A DNA stretch of 64,000 nt from contig CM048853.1 in the NCBI GenBank assembly GCA_026545225.1, forward strand, positions 18,993,255 to 19,057,254, read 5' to 3'. The notes beneath the pieces were generated by a model. It had not been told where the DNA came from and did not search any database. It was given only the letters and a program-made list of their open reading frames with translations. This DNA comes from Cornus controversa (taxonomy: Eukaryota; Streptophyta; Magnoliopsida; Cornales; Cornaceae). Of the stretch, positions 1 to 10,404 are shown piece after piece. Position numbers and translations under genes: made by a program. Position 1 is the stretch's first letter. The number at the start of each line of letters is the position of its first letter.

Positions 1-247
1 AAGAGCTAAGAAAAGGCATTACCACTTGTAGTTGAGGATGAGCATAGTCATTTTGCTATGTTATCCTCCATTGAACCAAATAACTACTCTAAAGCAAAAG
101 ATGACCCTGATTGGATAACTATGATGCAAGAAGAACTACGTCAAATTGAGAAGAATGATACTTGGATTCTCATGCCCAAGCCAAACAATAAGAATGTTAT
201 TGGCTCCAAATGGATCTACCGGAACAAAATAAATGAAGAGGGGACAG
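1..247 (+). pseudogene. pol: Ty1/copia pol fragment, start of reverse transcriptase
   Basis: This is the upstream part of a Ty1/copia polyprotein, covering the linker before RT and the first RT block. Visible copia hallmarks are the WITMMQEELRQIEKNDTW stretch and the GSKWIYRNK block, typical of the RNVPQ-like N-terminus of copia RT. The reading frame is open from position 58 to the break at 247, where a family C LTR has inserted. The rest of the gene resumes at 1755. The element's 5' LTR, gag, protease and integrase lie left of the window. The family assignment is secure; the copia lineage is not resolved. Confidence 0.85.
243..247. repeat. Target-site duplication GACAG (left copy)
   Basis: GACAG immediately precedes the TG of the solo LTR and is repeated at 1755-1759 after its terminal CA. 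Five bases is the usual duplication for plant LTR elements. Confidence 0.9.
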
Positions 248-1754
248 TGATAGGCGTTGAATGTTACGCATTCTAGCCTCTTAACTTATTTATTTTATTC
301 TCTTAGTGATAGATTATTTTGTGATTTTACTTTATATTAGTGTTTTCTGTATTTTCAGGGCCTTAATGATTATTTAAGTTAAAACCGTGATTTTGGGCTT
401 TTAAAGAAGACATCCAAGATGGTTAGATGAAGCCTACATAAAGGAGATTCACTCAACCATTTATTTCAACTCAAATCAGCCCAAGGAAGAGGTCCAAGAG
501 AATTACAACTGCTTAAGAAGGTTTCGGGCCTAAAGTCCAAATCTGCGCATAATACAGTTTTAATCCCGTTTTAGAAAACGGACTAGAAGTATTATTTTTG
601 AGCCTCAAATCGACATAATTCTCCCGATAGGTTAAATAAAATTTGATTTTGCACACTTTTGTATTTCACGAAAATTCCGTGAATCGGACTTCTAGTGGGT
701 CAAAAGTTGGGCCGAAGTCAGCAGAAAAAACCCACCTGATTAGTGCTGCGGGAAACCCTAATTTATTCCTAATTGAATTAGGACTTTGGTGTATTCTCTT
801 GGGGAATAAAGTGAAGACTTGGAGGCTGAGTTGAGAGAGCTTACAGAGAGATTCGAGAGTCTGAGAGGGCTGAGATGAGAACAGAAACATATTGCAGAGC
901 CATTGGAGAACAAAGTCATACGCGTAATTCAGAAAGATGATGTCTTCTTCCTCAACAGTTGAAGCTTCTTCTTCTACCATGAGCGGCTAGTTCATCCACT
1001 AGGGTTTTGATGTAGCCCTAACAAAGCATCAATGGTTTGATTGTTTTAATTATTGGGGACCTTTATATACATGCATAGATTGTGTAATTCAGAGGATTCT
1101 TATTATAGAGTTGAGCAATAAAAGTCTTGTAAATTCAATCTCAATGATTTCTTATCTTATCTTAGATATTTAGTTGTTGTTATTGAACTCAATCTCTCTT
1201 GTTTTCTGTGATCATGAGAGAGATTATTACACAATGGTTATCACTGAATATATTGTTATGAGCTTTGATGGATTATGCCTAGAGAAGATGAACCATACTG
1301 CACCCTAGATTAGAGTAGTTAGGCAAATGGCCCATGCCAATCGAAGATAGTCCATGGCTTAGCCTTAATCATATGTTATCTTCTTAATGGATGAAGGTGA
1401 GCTTGTAGCCACCAACACCACTTATGCATGATGTAATTCCTCTATAGTTGATTCAATTGACCATTGATTGTGGAGTTAGTGGTGAAGTCAAACACCCTAG
1501 GTTTCCCTCCTATTAACTTCATTATCTTGTTTACTTTGATTTATTTTATTTTATTTTTTAATTAGTTTAGTTTAAAAATCAGAATTCTTTTCTTAAATTT
1601 AATTAGAATTAATTCCGTGTTCCAACTCATCAGACCATAATCCCTGAGGTACGATACCCCTTTCGATAGCCCTATTCTGCAAGGAATTCGTTCTATTGCG
1701 AAGTGTGGAAATTTTTAATTGATATATTTTTGAGTCACACTCACACACGAATCA
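248..1754 (+). mobile_element. Solo LTR, family C (Athila-like Ty3/gypsy)
   Basis: A complete LTR of about 1507 bp begins TGATAGGCG and ends ACGAATCA. It matches the LTRs at 25633-27165, 32838-34332 and 53958-55478, plus fragments near 4127 and 51100. It is flanked by a perfect 5-bp duplication and has no internal region, PBS or PPT beside it, so it is a solo LTR left by LTR-LTR recombination. It splits a copia RT gene, and the copia reading order continues across it if one GACAG copy is counted once. It is therefore younger than the copia element. Small ORFs inside it have no recognisable protein similarity. Confidence 0.93.
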
Positions 1755-3114
1755 GACAGTCATCAGAATAAAGCTCAACTTGTCTATAAGGATTTGCTCA
1801 AATTACTGAATTGGACTATGACGAGACCTTTGCTCTAGTTGCTCGATTAGAGTCCATCCGAATGCTCCTCTCCTTTGCATGCTACAAGCGAGTAATGTTC
1901 TATCAGATGGATGTCAAGTTTGCTTTTCTAAATGGTGATCCATCCAAAGAAGTATACATTGATCAACCTAAATGATTTGTCATTACAAAGTATCCTTAAC
2001 ATGTTCTCAAGCTCAAAAAAGTGCTCTATGGACTCAATCAAGCTTCAACGGCACGGTATGACAAACTCCACTCCTTTGTTATTGAACAAGGCTTCTAAAG
2101 TGGAAAGGTCAATGGCATACTCTATGTTAGACATTCTAACTCAAACTTTTTAATTATGCAAATCTACGTGGATGATATCATGTTTTGTGGTTCACACTCG
2201 AGTCAAACCACACAATTTGCTGCACTCATGCATTCTAAGTTTGAGATGTCCATGTTAGGCACTTTGAAATACTTCTTAGGACTTTAAATCATTCAACATG
2301 CTAAAGGTATATTCATATCTTAAGAGAAGTATGCAAAAATAATTCTAAAAAACTTTAACATGGATGACTCTAAACCAATGTCTACTCCCATATGTGTCAT
2401 CACAAAATTGTCCAAAGAGTGTACCACTGACCCTATTGATAATACACTTTACCGGACCATGATGGGAAGTCTCTTATACCTTACTGCATCAAAGCTTGAC
2501 ATCATATTTGCAGTTAGTTAAGTGGCTAGATTTTAGAGTGATTCTAGAGTCTCACATTTGATAGCTGTCAAAAGGATCCTTAGATATATTAAAGGCACCA
2601 CTAGACTCGAATTACATTATACCCCCTCTTAAGTGTTGTCTCTTTTTGCCTTCTCCGATGCCAATTGGGTGGTTCACAAATTAATTGAAAAAGTACCTCA
2701 GGATGTTGTTATATGTTTGCAAATAATGTGGTTTCATGGCTTAGCAAGAAACAAGCTTCTGTGTCTCTCTCCACCTCAGAAGATGAATACATTTCAGCTG
2801 CACAAGCTTGCTCTCAAGCATTGTGAATGAGAACCACACTTAAAGATCTAGGCATTGAATTTTCTACTCCCACTACCATTTTATGGGATAATCAAAGTGA
2901 AATTACCATTAGCAAAAATCACATATTACATAATAAAAGGAAACACATAGACATCAAGTATCACTTCTTGAGGGACAATGTGCAAAAAGGGAATATACTC
3001 ATCGAGTATATCAATACTGAGGCACAATTAGCAGATATTATGACCAAACCTTTGCCTCCAACCAGATTTGAGACTCTGCGCACTACCTTGGGTCTCACCC
3101 TTCCTCCTCACTAG
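1755..3114 (+). pseudogene. pol: Ty1/copia pol, reverse transcriptase and RNase H (decayed)
   Basis: This continues the copia pol begun at 1-247. In order I can see the RT blocks DYDETFAPVARLESIRMLL and QMDVKFAFLNG, the catalytic IYVDD motif near 2163-2177, the KYFLGL and GSLLYLTASKLDI blocks, and RNase H (FAFSDANW near 2646-2669, STSEDEY, then WDNQS and ADIMTKPLP). It ends in the usual copia way at a TAG at 3112-3114. It carries a single-base deletion near 1790 and many in-frame stops, several of them CAA-to-TAA or TGG-to-TGA type, so it is dead. A polypurine tract and an LTR start follow closely, as expected for an element that ends with pol. Confidence 0.88.
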
Positions 3115-3196
3115 CATTCTGTTTTAGCGCCCTTTTGACTTTCATTGTTAAGATGGGGGAGAAAGAGGTTAGGGTAATTAGGTAGGTTTTTGACAT

Positions 3197-3217
3197 TAAA
3201 AGGCAAAAGGGGGATAT
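3197..3217 (+). other. Copia polypurine tract
   Basis: The purine-rich run AAAAGGCAAAAGGGGGA lies about 85 bp after the copia pol stop and directly before a TG that starts the presumed 3' LTR. Position and composition fit the plus-strand priming site. Confidence 0.6.
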
Positions 3218-4050
3218 TGATAGTTTGGGAAGCCCATTAGCATGTTTGCCCATGTTTTAATATCAAAGGGATCTGTAAGGGCATTATTGTTATTTCACTT
3301 TAAATGCTTATTTTGGGTATTGCTTCATGAATTATTTGATTGCCTTGTCAAATTAAATATTTCTTCTTGAATTTGTTCTAACAAGACTTGCAGGCAAATT
3401 GCATCTATTAATATTGGGCTCCCATCAATTGTGAGTAAGAATAAGGGCATTTGTGTCTTTTTATCTTTAAATATTCTTTGCTGAATTTAATTTCATAATT
3501 TATTTTCAATTGTTTTGCCTTATTGTGTATTTTAACTAACCATTAGTAGAGGGTATTTTGGGAAAGCTAAATTTCTAGGGTTTTCATCATTTCAAAACGG
3601 TGATTTTTTTTATATAAAAGATATGTGGCTCAGATGACAAGATACATATCCAAGGACTAATTTAAGAAAATGGTGGAAAAAGACTCTTGTGATATAAATG
3701 GGTAAAGGTGTGCTGATAGTTGTGTGTCTGCGCGTGTGCAAAGTGGATGAGAGGCGTAACAGAGAGAGAGAGAACGAAACGACAGTAAGATTTTTTAGTC
3801 ATTTTTTCCATAGTTGTCGATGATATCGAGTGGGTGTGAGCCGCATATGAGTCAATCCCATGTCTGGTCTATGTGCTATTCTTTTACAATTCCATGGTGA
3901 ACATCAGAAGCTTTTTGTTGTCGAATTCATACTGAACATTATGTGTGTTCCTCTTGTCAACTCCTGGAATTCATACATGGCTGGTATACCCGAAAATCCT
4001 AGACTCAAAATCTGGGTAAAATCTTTTTAGTTCTCTCTTTAACACATCAC
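3218..4050 (+). mobile_element. Copia 3' LTR (right end approximate)
   Basis: The LTR starts at TGATAGTTTGGGAAGCCC after the polypurine tract. The right boundary cannot be fixed because the matching 5' LTR is outside the window; CA dinucleotides near 4049 and 4057 are candidates. The stretch holds an AG-rich patch near 3761-3776 and no coding signal. Confidence 0.5.
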
Positions 4051-4063
4051 ATGCACAGGTATT

Positions 4064-4065
<2 letters not shown>

Positions 4066-4103
<38 letters not shown>
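4066..4103. repeat. (TA)n microsatellite
   Basis: An uninterrupted alternating TA run of about 38 bp lies between the copia end and a family C LTR fragment, possibly marking an old breakpoint. Confidence 0.9.
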
Positions 4104-4106
<3 letters not shown>

Positions 4107-4126
4107 CTGATTTAAATATATACTCA

Positions 4127-4274
4127 AAATTTAATTAGAATTAATTCCATTTACCAACTCATTCAGGCCATAATCCTTGAGGTTCGACACCCCTTTCGAT
4201 AGCCCTATTCTGCAAAACATTCGTTCTATTGCGAAGTGTGGTAATTTTAATTGAGACACACTCACACACGATCA
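4127..4274 (+). mobile_element. Family C LTR, 3' terminal fragment
   Basis: About 148 bp match the last part of the family C LTR, including the block with TTCGATAGCCCTATTCTGC and the terminal CACACACGATCA. The 5' nine-tenths of the LTR is missing; the break coincides with the adjacent TA microsatellite. The following 99 bp (4275-4373) match nothing else here. Confidence 0.8.
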
Positions 4275-5464
4275 AAGGTTGAAGTTAGGTGGCAAAGTGG
4301 TGACGCTACCATAGAGATAAATACAGTGGTGCCTGGTTTGCTGGGCTTTTTGGTGGTGGTTTCGGTTGATGGTTGTTAAGACCGTGACCAATTTTGACCC
4401 ATTTTTATTTTTCGCGTCATAATTACCATAAGTGCATTTTAGGTTACATTAAACATGGGGAACATGTTTGGGAAATGTTATAAGGGTTCTGACAAGTTTT
4501 TGAAAGGTTTGGAGTAGTTTGACTTTTTAGTCAAACTGGGGCCCAGGATGCGGTCTAATAAAAGTGGGCCCGAGAATTCAAAAAATTTTGGGAAATAATT
4601 ATTTCTCAGAATGGCTTAGATGAAATGTTTAAGGAGTTAAGGAAGTGATTTTGAGACTGTAGGAGTTTTCAAAATCGAAAACAGAGTCTGGGAAGGTACG
4701 TTAAATGGCCCGAGGGGCATTTTGGTCTTTTCGTAGCCTAGGGGCCTTACAAGTCAAATTCTATAGAGATATTTCACATCTCTCATTCTCAAGCTAGCTG
4801 CTCTCTCTCTCTTCTTTCTCTCTCTTCCTTTTCTCTAACTTTTGGAGGCCTTCAGGTGTGATTTGTGATCCGCCGAAGAAGGGAGATACGTAGGGGACAA
4901 CGAGGGCTTCGGTTTGAATCGAATAAAGTTGTGATCTGGCAAGGAAGACATTGCTGGGAAATTCAAGTAGTGCTTGGACAACCTTCAAACTTGATTTAGA
5001 GTGGTAAGAGGGTTGGGATGTGTTGGGTTTCTACTTCTCTTAAATCTCTAGTGAGCAATAGATATGTATATGGTATTATACATGTTATAAGTGATGAAAA
5101 TGTGAGAAATTAGCATGTATACTTATATGCTAGGTTTTGTGCACATATGTGAAAATGTGATATATTGGACATGTATGTATTATGTGTTGCTATGTGAGTT
5201 AAATGCATTCTATCTTTATATAGAAAATGCATGCATTGGTGGAGCATGACCAAATTATGCTTAAGCGAGAATTATGTGCATATGTGTATGGTATGCTAGG
5301 TTTCACATATATAGGTAAATATATGTGTGGCTTTGTGGAGATGGAAATGCATGCTACGTATTATATTAATTAGCTTATACATGGTGAGGTATAAATGTTG
5401 AATACTTGATCTCTATATATCTGAAATGCATATATGGGGCTGTTGTAAGGAAACGGGGGAAGGA

Positions 5465-5735
5465 AGTTAAATTACCTAGAGTAGGTCAATACTCGGTTAT
5501 GGTTGTGGTCGTGAAGTGGTTAAATCACCTTGGAGTAGGTAAATACTTGGTGATGATTCCAAAATGGCCTATTCACCTTGGGTAAGGTAAATACTCGATG
5601 ATGACGGTCTAATCACCTTAGAGTATGTAAATACTGAGGGATAAATTCCAAAAATGGGTCAAATCACCTTGGAGTAGGTAAATACTCGATGAAGAGGGTC
5701 TAATCACCTTAGAGTAGTTAAATACTCGGTGATGG
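5465..5735 (+). repeat. Tandem array inside T1 LTR
   Basis: About six imperfect units share the core AATCACCTTRGAGTAGGTAAATACTCG followed by TGATG (given here in two parts). Spacing is irregular at about 40-55 bp. The minus-strand chromovirus LTR at 52006-53447 has an analogous but unrelated array near 52100-52330, so arrays at this position seem to be a property of the lineage rather than of one sequence. Confidence 0.75.
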
Positions 5736-6439
5736 TATCGAATTTATGTGGGGAGGGTCCCAGGTCACATGATGGGTCAAAGTCATCTTAGAGTTTCTGG
5801 TTGAATCCGAGAGGTAGACAAGTGTATGAAGTTGCTTACATTGTTAACTGTGAAGCATGATATGAGTTAAATGCATTCTTATATATGCGTTGCTTGTGAA
5901 TGAATAGGGTATATGTTGGATAATACGTGAAATGTAGAGACATGCATTCATGTAGGTTGGTGTCGAGTCGACACTTAGGTAGCTTGGGGTATCTCTACTG
6001 AGCCGCCGTGGTACTCACCCCCTTCTTCCAAACTTTTTTTATAGATAAGGCGCCGATGATGGATGGGACATAAGTGTCCAAGTAGAGCTCTTTGTAGCAT
6101 TTTAATACATTTTGGATATTATAGATTTGGCTATCCATACCGGCATGTGGCATGTGGATTTATGTTGATGTTGTAGTTACATTCATATTATATGTAACTT
6201 TTTGATTCATTTGAATTCATGTATGTATTTTCATGAGGAGAAATTGTGGACGTTGAAACTATATACAATGACATGTATATGTTGATGGAAATGAATGCTG
6301 ATTGACAGACCTTTCTATTTCCAATGCATGATTTGGAGTATGTTTATGATGATTTATCATTTGTAGATGATTAGGATGAGGTGTGAATGATCCTAGGTTA
6401 GTAGGATGAGATTTAGGCTAAAAAATGGCCAATATAGTA

Positions 6440-7110
6440 TGTTACAGGAAATTCTACAGAGTGCAATTTCAATTGTGCGAAATGGCAATTTTGCATGATC
6501 GAAATTTCCTGATGTGTACGAACTTCAAATGGACATGACTCTTTCATTTTAGATCGAAATTGAGAGTGGTTTTTTTTTTAATCAAGTATTTTTGGATTAT
6601 CTATCCAATGGAATAGGGATCTAGTTTCAAATTTCAGTTTCACAAGGAGTTGTGTCTTGAAAGTGGGTAATTTGTGAGAATAATGAGTTCATTGTATGAC
6701 TTGGAGTGGAATGAATAACGTAATAGCATTCCATTGATGATTTGAACTGTGTGTGTCATGAAATGACATTGGTAGATGATTTAATCATTGTATGGATAAT
6801 TCTAGGTGATTAGAGTGAGATTTGGAAATCAAAAAGACGAAGTTGTGAGATAGCAAAATTCTCTATAGAGAATTTTGATCATGCGAAATGACCATTTTGC
6901 ATGATCAAACTTTTCAATTATGTGAAATGGTTGTCTCGTAGAATCGAGAAAATACAGGGTTTTGAGCATAAAAAAGTCTCGAGAGGGTTGATATTTTGAT
7001 ACTACTTCGCAAGCTTCTCGATTGTGCGAAGCACTTCAATCGTGTGAAAGTCAAGTTTTGCACAATCGAAGTTTCGATTGTGCGAAAGGTACTTTTTGAT
7101 TGATCGAAAA
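6440..7110. repeat. Cluster of CGATTGTGCGAAA inverted repeats in T1 LTR
   Basis: The words TTGCACAATCGAA and TTCGATTGTGCGAAA recur in both orientations. The clearest inverted pair is 7056-7087. A separate 24-bp perfect palindrome with half-site CAAAATTCTCTA lies at 6854-6877. The same word occurs in the D3 LTR, which belongs to a different gypsy lineage. Confidence 0.75.
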
Positions 7111-7315
7111 GTTACAGATTTGGATTGTGAGGAACATGCAAGTGTGGTTTGATGTGGGGCCCACTGAGGCTAGTTGAGGTTGGGTCATGCACATCCATGT
7201 GCAAGAAAGAAATCAAGCTTTCGCGGTACTTGAGATATTGAAAATGTCTGTTTGGGTGAAATGGATGGAAGTCACCTCTGATCTTCCAGGTGTCAGAAAT
7301 CGGGGCGTGACAGTA

Positions 7316-7327
7316 TGGTATTAGAGC
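7316..7327 (+). other. T1 primer-binding site, tRNA-iMet
   Basis: TGGTATTAGAGC differs at one base from the canonical TGGTATCAGAGC, complementary to the 3' end of initiator tRNA-Met. It lies three bases after the LTR end, as usual for chromoviruses. Confidence 0.85.
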
Positions 7328-7572
7328 ACTTTGTTTAGAAACCTAAGGACGAAGGGTGAAACTTGATCTAGCAATCACTTGAGGTTAAGGACGTAGGCAT
7401 AATGGATTTGACTTAGAGTCGTAAATTGCTTAAGTGAAACTTGATTATATGATTATGCTTTCATGATATGCTTTTATGGACTAAATTGACATGGCGTGTG
7501 TAAGCATTGTGAAAATGGTGTAAGAGTGTGAATTCTTAGTCTTAAAATTTTTCTTGTTGTGGATATAGCAAA

Positions 7573-8570
7573 ATGCCTCCAAGAAGAGCACAAGATATAG
7601 GCGCTGATGCTCCTCAGGAGCCAATTGATGGAATGTAATTTATGCGTGACATAACGAACACTATGAGAAGAATGGCTAGGGAATCAAGGGAAGAAGAGGT
7701 TCAGGCACTGCCTAAGGTTGCGTTGAGCTGATAGATGGTGGCTATGAAGGAATATGTGAAATTCAAGCCGTCTACATTTGACAGTACACGTGATCCATTG
7801 GCTTTAGAAAGTTTGATCGATTTGATTCATAAACTCATAGTTGTTCTTGTAATCGATGAGGATCTGAAAGTTGGAGTGGCAGCACTTCACTTGCAAAGGG
7901 AAGCGGATTGGTGGTGGCAATTTATTAAAATGTCCACAACACCGAGACCATGGATTAGGAAACCTTTAAAGGGCTGTGTTTTGATAAGTTCTTTCTAGCT
8001 TTGGTTAGGTCCGAATGAGGCAAAAGTTTATAGATCTAGTCCAAGGGGACTTAGATGTTATGGGGTACAAGGCCAAGTTTACATCTTTGGCTCGCTTCAC
8101 CTCGGAGATGGTGATGAATGAGGAATTGAAAGTGAAAAAGTTCGTGAAGGGGCTGAAAACCTCTATTAGAAAGAGGGTAACCATTCAAGGTTTGAGGACC
8201 TACAATGAGTTTGTTAATAGAGCTTTGGTGGCTGAAGAGGATGACAGAGACACCTAGAGGATATGGGACTCTAAACAGCAAACGAAGGGTGCAGGGGCAT
8301 CTTCGAGTAGTTAGGGAAGAAAGAGCCATAGGGAAGGCAGGTCAGGTTTTTAGGGGCAGAAGTAAGCTCGCCTGGTGCCTTCATTGGCCTTGCCTACTAG
8401 ATCTTCACGATCATCTGTGGGATGCTATAATTTCCAGTAGATTGGCCATTTTAGTAGGGAGTACCCACAGGGATATACAATGGCATCAGTGCCAGCAGGA
8501 ATAGTGAAGGAAAGGGTATGCTTCAATTGCAAACAGCCTAGGCATATGAAAGTTAACTGCCTATATAGCA
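7573..8570 (+). pseudogene. gag: T1 gag (capsid and zinc knuckle), broken
   Basis: The start ATG at 7573 opens a proline/arginine-rich N-terminus (MPPRRAQD), typical of Del/Tekay Gag. The capsid follows at about 7735-8257, with the STFDSTRDPLALES block, an EADWWW patch and the FVKGLKTSIRKRV block. A CCHC zinc knuckle (CFNCKQPRHMKVNC) lies at 8519-8560. Gag binds and packages element RNA. TAA near 7635, TGA near 7728 and frame changes near 7990, 8260 and beyond break the frame, so no full-length protein is possible. Confidence 0.82.
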
Positions 8571-8699
8571 GGGGACTCAGAGTGGTTTAGTATCTCAGCA
8601 GAGGTCGGTACAGATGTCTGCGATTCAGTCTAACTTTAGGGCAATACCACATCCTCAACCAGCACAGTCAGTTCATGGATCTTGGATAGCGAGAGGTTC

Positions 8700-9497
8700 T
8701 ACACCTGCTTCTAGTTAGTAGTCGGGCTTACAGGGGACTGGCCAGTAGGGTCAGCAGATATGGGGCATGTGTTTATGCTTGCTCTGGCAGAGGATATATC
8801 AGGGCCATCAGTGGTCAGAGGTATTTTCCTAATTTCTTGCTCGTGGGCTAGGGTGTTGATAGATTTAGGAGCATCACATTCATTCATATCTGTTGCATTT
8901 ACTTGTGCCTTGGGGCTATGGGAGTCATCACTGGAGTCACCATTATCCATTGATATGCCTGTTAGGAGTAGGTTTACCTTGGATAAAGTATGTCGATCTT
9001 GTGAGATTGAGGTTGTTGGGCGTCGATTAATGTTCGACTTTGTTTTAGTAGATATGACCACTTTTGATGTCATTCTAGCTATGAATTGGCTATCTATATT
9101 TAGAGCCACAAATGATTGTCTCTGTAGGAAAGTGACGGTGTGCACGCCTTAAGGTGATTGCTTTTACTTTCTGGGATAGCGGATGATTTCTACGTTTCGT
9201 CTTTGCTGAGTTCTGGTGTATGGGAGAAGATTGGATATTTCCTAGCTAGCTTATTAGCCAAGGAGGATGAGATTATGACTAGTGGAGGATTTCCATTGCT
9301 GGTTAGTGAGTTTTTGGATCTGTTTTCGGGGAATTAGACTAAGTTACCTTCGATGAGATATGTAGTGTTCAGCATTGATCTTGCTCCTGGTACTGTGCCT
9401 ATCTCTATGGCACCATACCAGATGGCACCAGTTGAGTTGAAGGAGTTGAAAGATCAGTTGCAAGAATTGTTGGATAAGGGATTTGTACGACCTAGTA
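8700..9497 (+). pseudogene. pol: T1 protease and start of reverse transcriptase
   Basis: An open stretch at 8760-9152 encodes a retroviral-type aspartic protease. It has GHVFMLALAEDISG at the front, the active-site loop ARVLIDLGASHSF (DLGAS replacing the usual DSGA/DTGA) near 8848-8886, and the TFDVILAMNWL block near the end; this order is typical of chromovirus PR. The RT N-terminus follows at about 9340-9497 ([15 protein letters not shown], then [21 protein letters not shown]), where the TRIM interrupts it. Stops and frame changes lie between PR and RT. Confidence 0.82.
9493..9497. repeat. TRIM target-site duplication TAGTA (left copy)
   Basis: TAGTA occurs directly before the TRIM and again at 10067-10071 directly after it. 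The flanks rejoin within RT. Confidence 0.93.
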
Positions 9498-9749
9498 TGT
9501 AGTAACCCTTGTGGACGGGTGTGAGTGGGCGAGTGCGAAGACAGACACTGGGCTGAGCTACCATACTGACAGGGTGCAGGATGCTCAATCCCACATCGCC
9601 TGGGTGTGGAAAAGGGGATGTGCTTATATGTACTATGTTCTCTCCAAATGGTATGAGGCCTTTTGGGGTAAAACCTAAGAGCAAAACCATGCGGGCTCAG
9701 GCCCAAAGTGGACAATATCATACCATGTGTTGGAGCGGGGTATTACAAT

Positions 9750-9761
9750 TGGTATCAGAGC
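9750..9761 (+). other. TRIM primer-binding site, tRNA-iMet
   Basis: TGGTATCAGAGC is a perfect match to the initiator tRNA-Met complement, two bases after the 5' LTR end. Confidence 0.93.
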
Positions 9762-9802
9762 CTGAACCCAGCCGGAAGTGTGCCAACGAGGACGTTGGGC
9801 CT

Positions 9803-9816
9803 CGTAGGGGGTGGAT
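9803..9816 (+). other. TRIM polypurine tract
   Basis: CGTAGGGGGTGGAT directly precedes the 3' LTR and is the only purine-rich run in the 69-bp internal part. Confidence 0.8.
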
Positions 9817-10071
9817 TGTAGTAACCCTTGTGGACGGGTGTGAGTAGGCGGGTGCGAAGACAGACACTGGGCTGAGCTACCACATTGACAGGGTGCAGGG
9901 TGCTCAATCCCATATCGCCTGGGTGTGAAAAAGGGGATGTGCTTATATGTGCTATGTTCTCTTCAAATGGTATGAGGTCTTTTGGGGTAAAACCTAAGAG
10001 CAAAATCGTGCGGGCTCAGGCCCAAAGCGGACAATATCATACCATGTGTTGGAGCGGGGTATTACATAGTA

Positions 10072-10404
10072 CATCACCTTGGGGAGCTCCAATCCTATTT
10101 GCTAAAAAGAATGATGGATCTTTACGGTTATGCAAAGACTACCGTAAGTTGAACCAAGTAATAGTTAAGAACAAGTATCCTTTACCAAGGATAGATGACT
10201 TGTTCGATCAGCTTAAGGGTTTGACTTATTTTTTGAAAATTGACTTGAGGTCGAGGTATTACCAGTTGAGGGTAGGGGAAGAGGTCATTCCGAAGATAGC
10301 TTTTCGGACTAGATATGGCCACTATGAGTTTCTAGTGATGCCATTCGGACTAACAAACGCACCAGCAATGTTACTGGATTTGATTAACCTAATATTTAGG
10401 GCAT
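10072..10404 (+). pseudogene. pol: T1 reverse transcriptase, central part
   Basis: This resumes the chromovirus RT after the TRIM, in one open frame. Blocks in order are [56 protein letters not shown] (where the usual DLRSGYHQ has G changed to R), and [14 protein letters not shown]. The segment ends at IFRAL, where the LTR of element E begins at 10405. The catalytic YVDD block, just downstream in intact copies, is missing. Confidence 0.88.

Larger units (their letters stand above)
4374..7312 (+). repeat. T1 5' LTR (about 2.9 kb)
   Basis: It begins TGTTAAGACCGTGACC and ends GGGGCGTGACA, three bases before a tRNA-Met primer site, which fixes the right end. Its start resembles that of the minus-strand LTR beginning at 51014 (TGTTCTAAGAACCGTGACC), supporting the left end. 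Inside are a tandem array (about 5465-5735), a 24-bp palindrome (6854-6877) and a cluster of CGATTGTGCGAAA palindromes (about 6440-7110). The 3' LTR is absent. Confidence 0.88.
9498..10066 (+). mobile_element. TRIM (terminal-repeat retrotransposon in miniature), 569 bp
   Basis: Two 250-bp LTRs (9498-9747 and 9817-10066), each starting TGTAGTAACCC and ending GGTATTACA, flank only 69 bp of internal sequence. That internal part holds a tRNA-iMet primer site and a short polypurine tract. A perfect TAGTA duplication flanks the element, and the host RT reading order resumes immediately after it. It has no coding capacity, so mobility would depend on enzymes supplied in trans. I count 13 LTR-LTR differences, all transitions. 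There is no 5S-like promoter, so it is not a Cassandra-type TRIM. Confidence 0.94.
4374..10404 (+). mobile_element. T1: Tekay/Del-type chromovirus, 5' part, nested and truncated
   Basis: This is a Ty3/gypsy chromovirus with a very long 5' LTR (4374-7312), an initiator-tRNA-Met primer site, gag with capsid and zinc knuckle, an aspartic protease and the first half of RT. The RT is interrupted by a TRIM (9498-10066) and then cut at 10404 by element E. The later RT, RNase H, integrase, chromodomain and 3' LTR are not found downstream, so they were lost when E fused to H1. Several stops make it inactive. Confidence 0.88.

Noticed and set aside
9750-9767. tRNA gene fragment
   Set aside because: The match is 12 bases to the tRNA 3' end complement at the expected PBS position; no cloverleaf surrounds it.
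9498-10066. Cassandra-type TRIM with 5S rRNA promoter
   Set aside because: I see no 5S-like internal control region in the LTR; the TRIM structure itself is secure.
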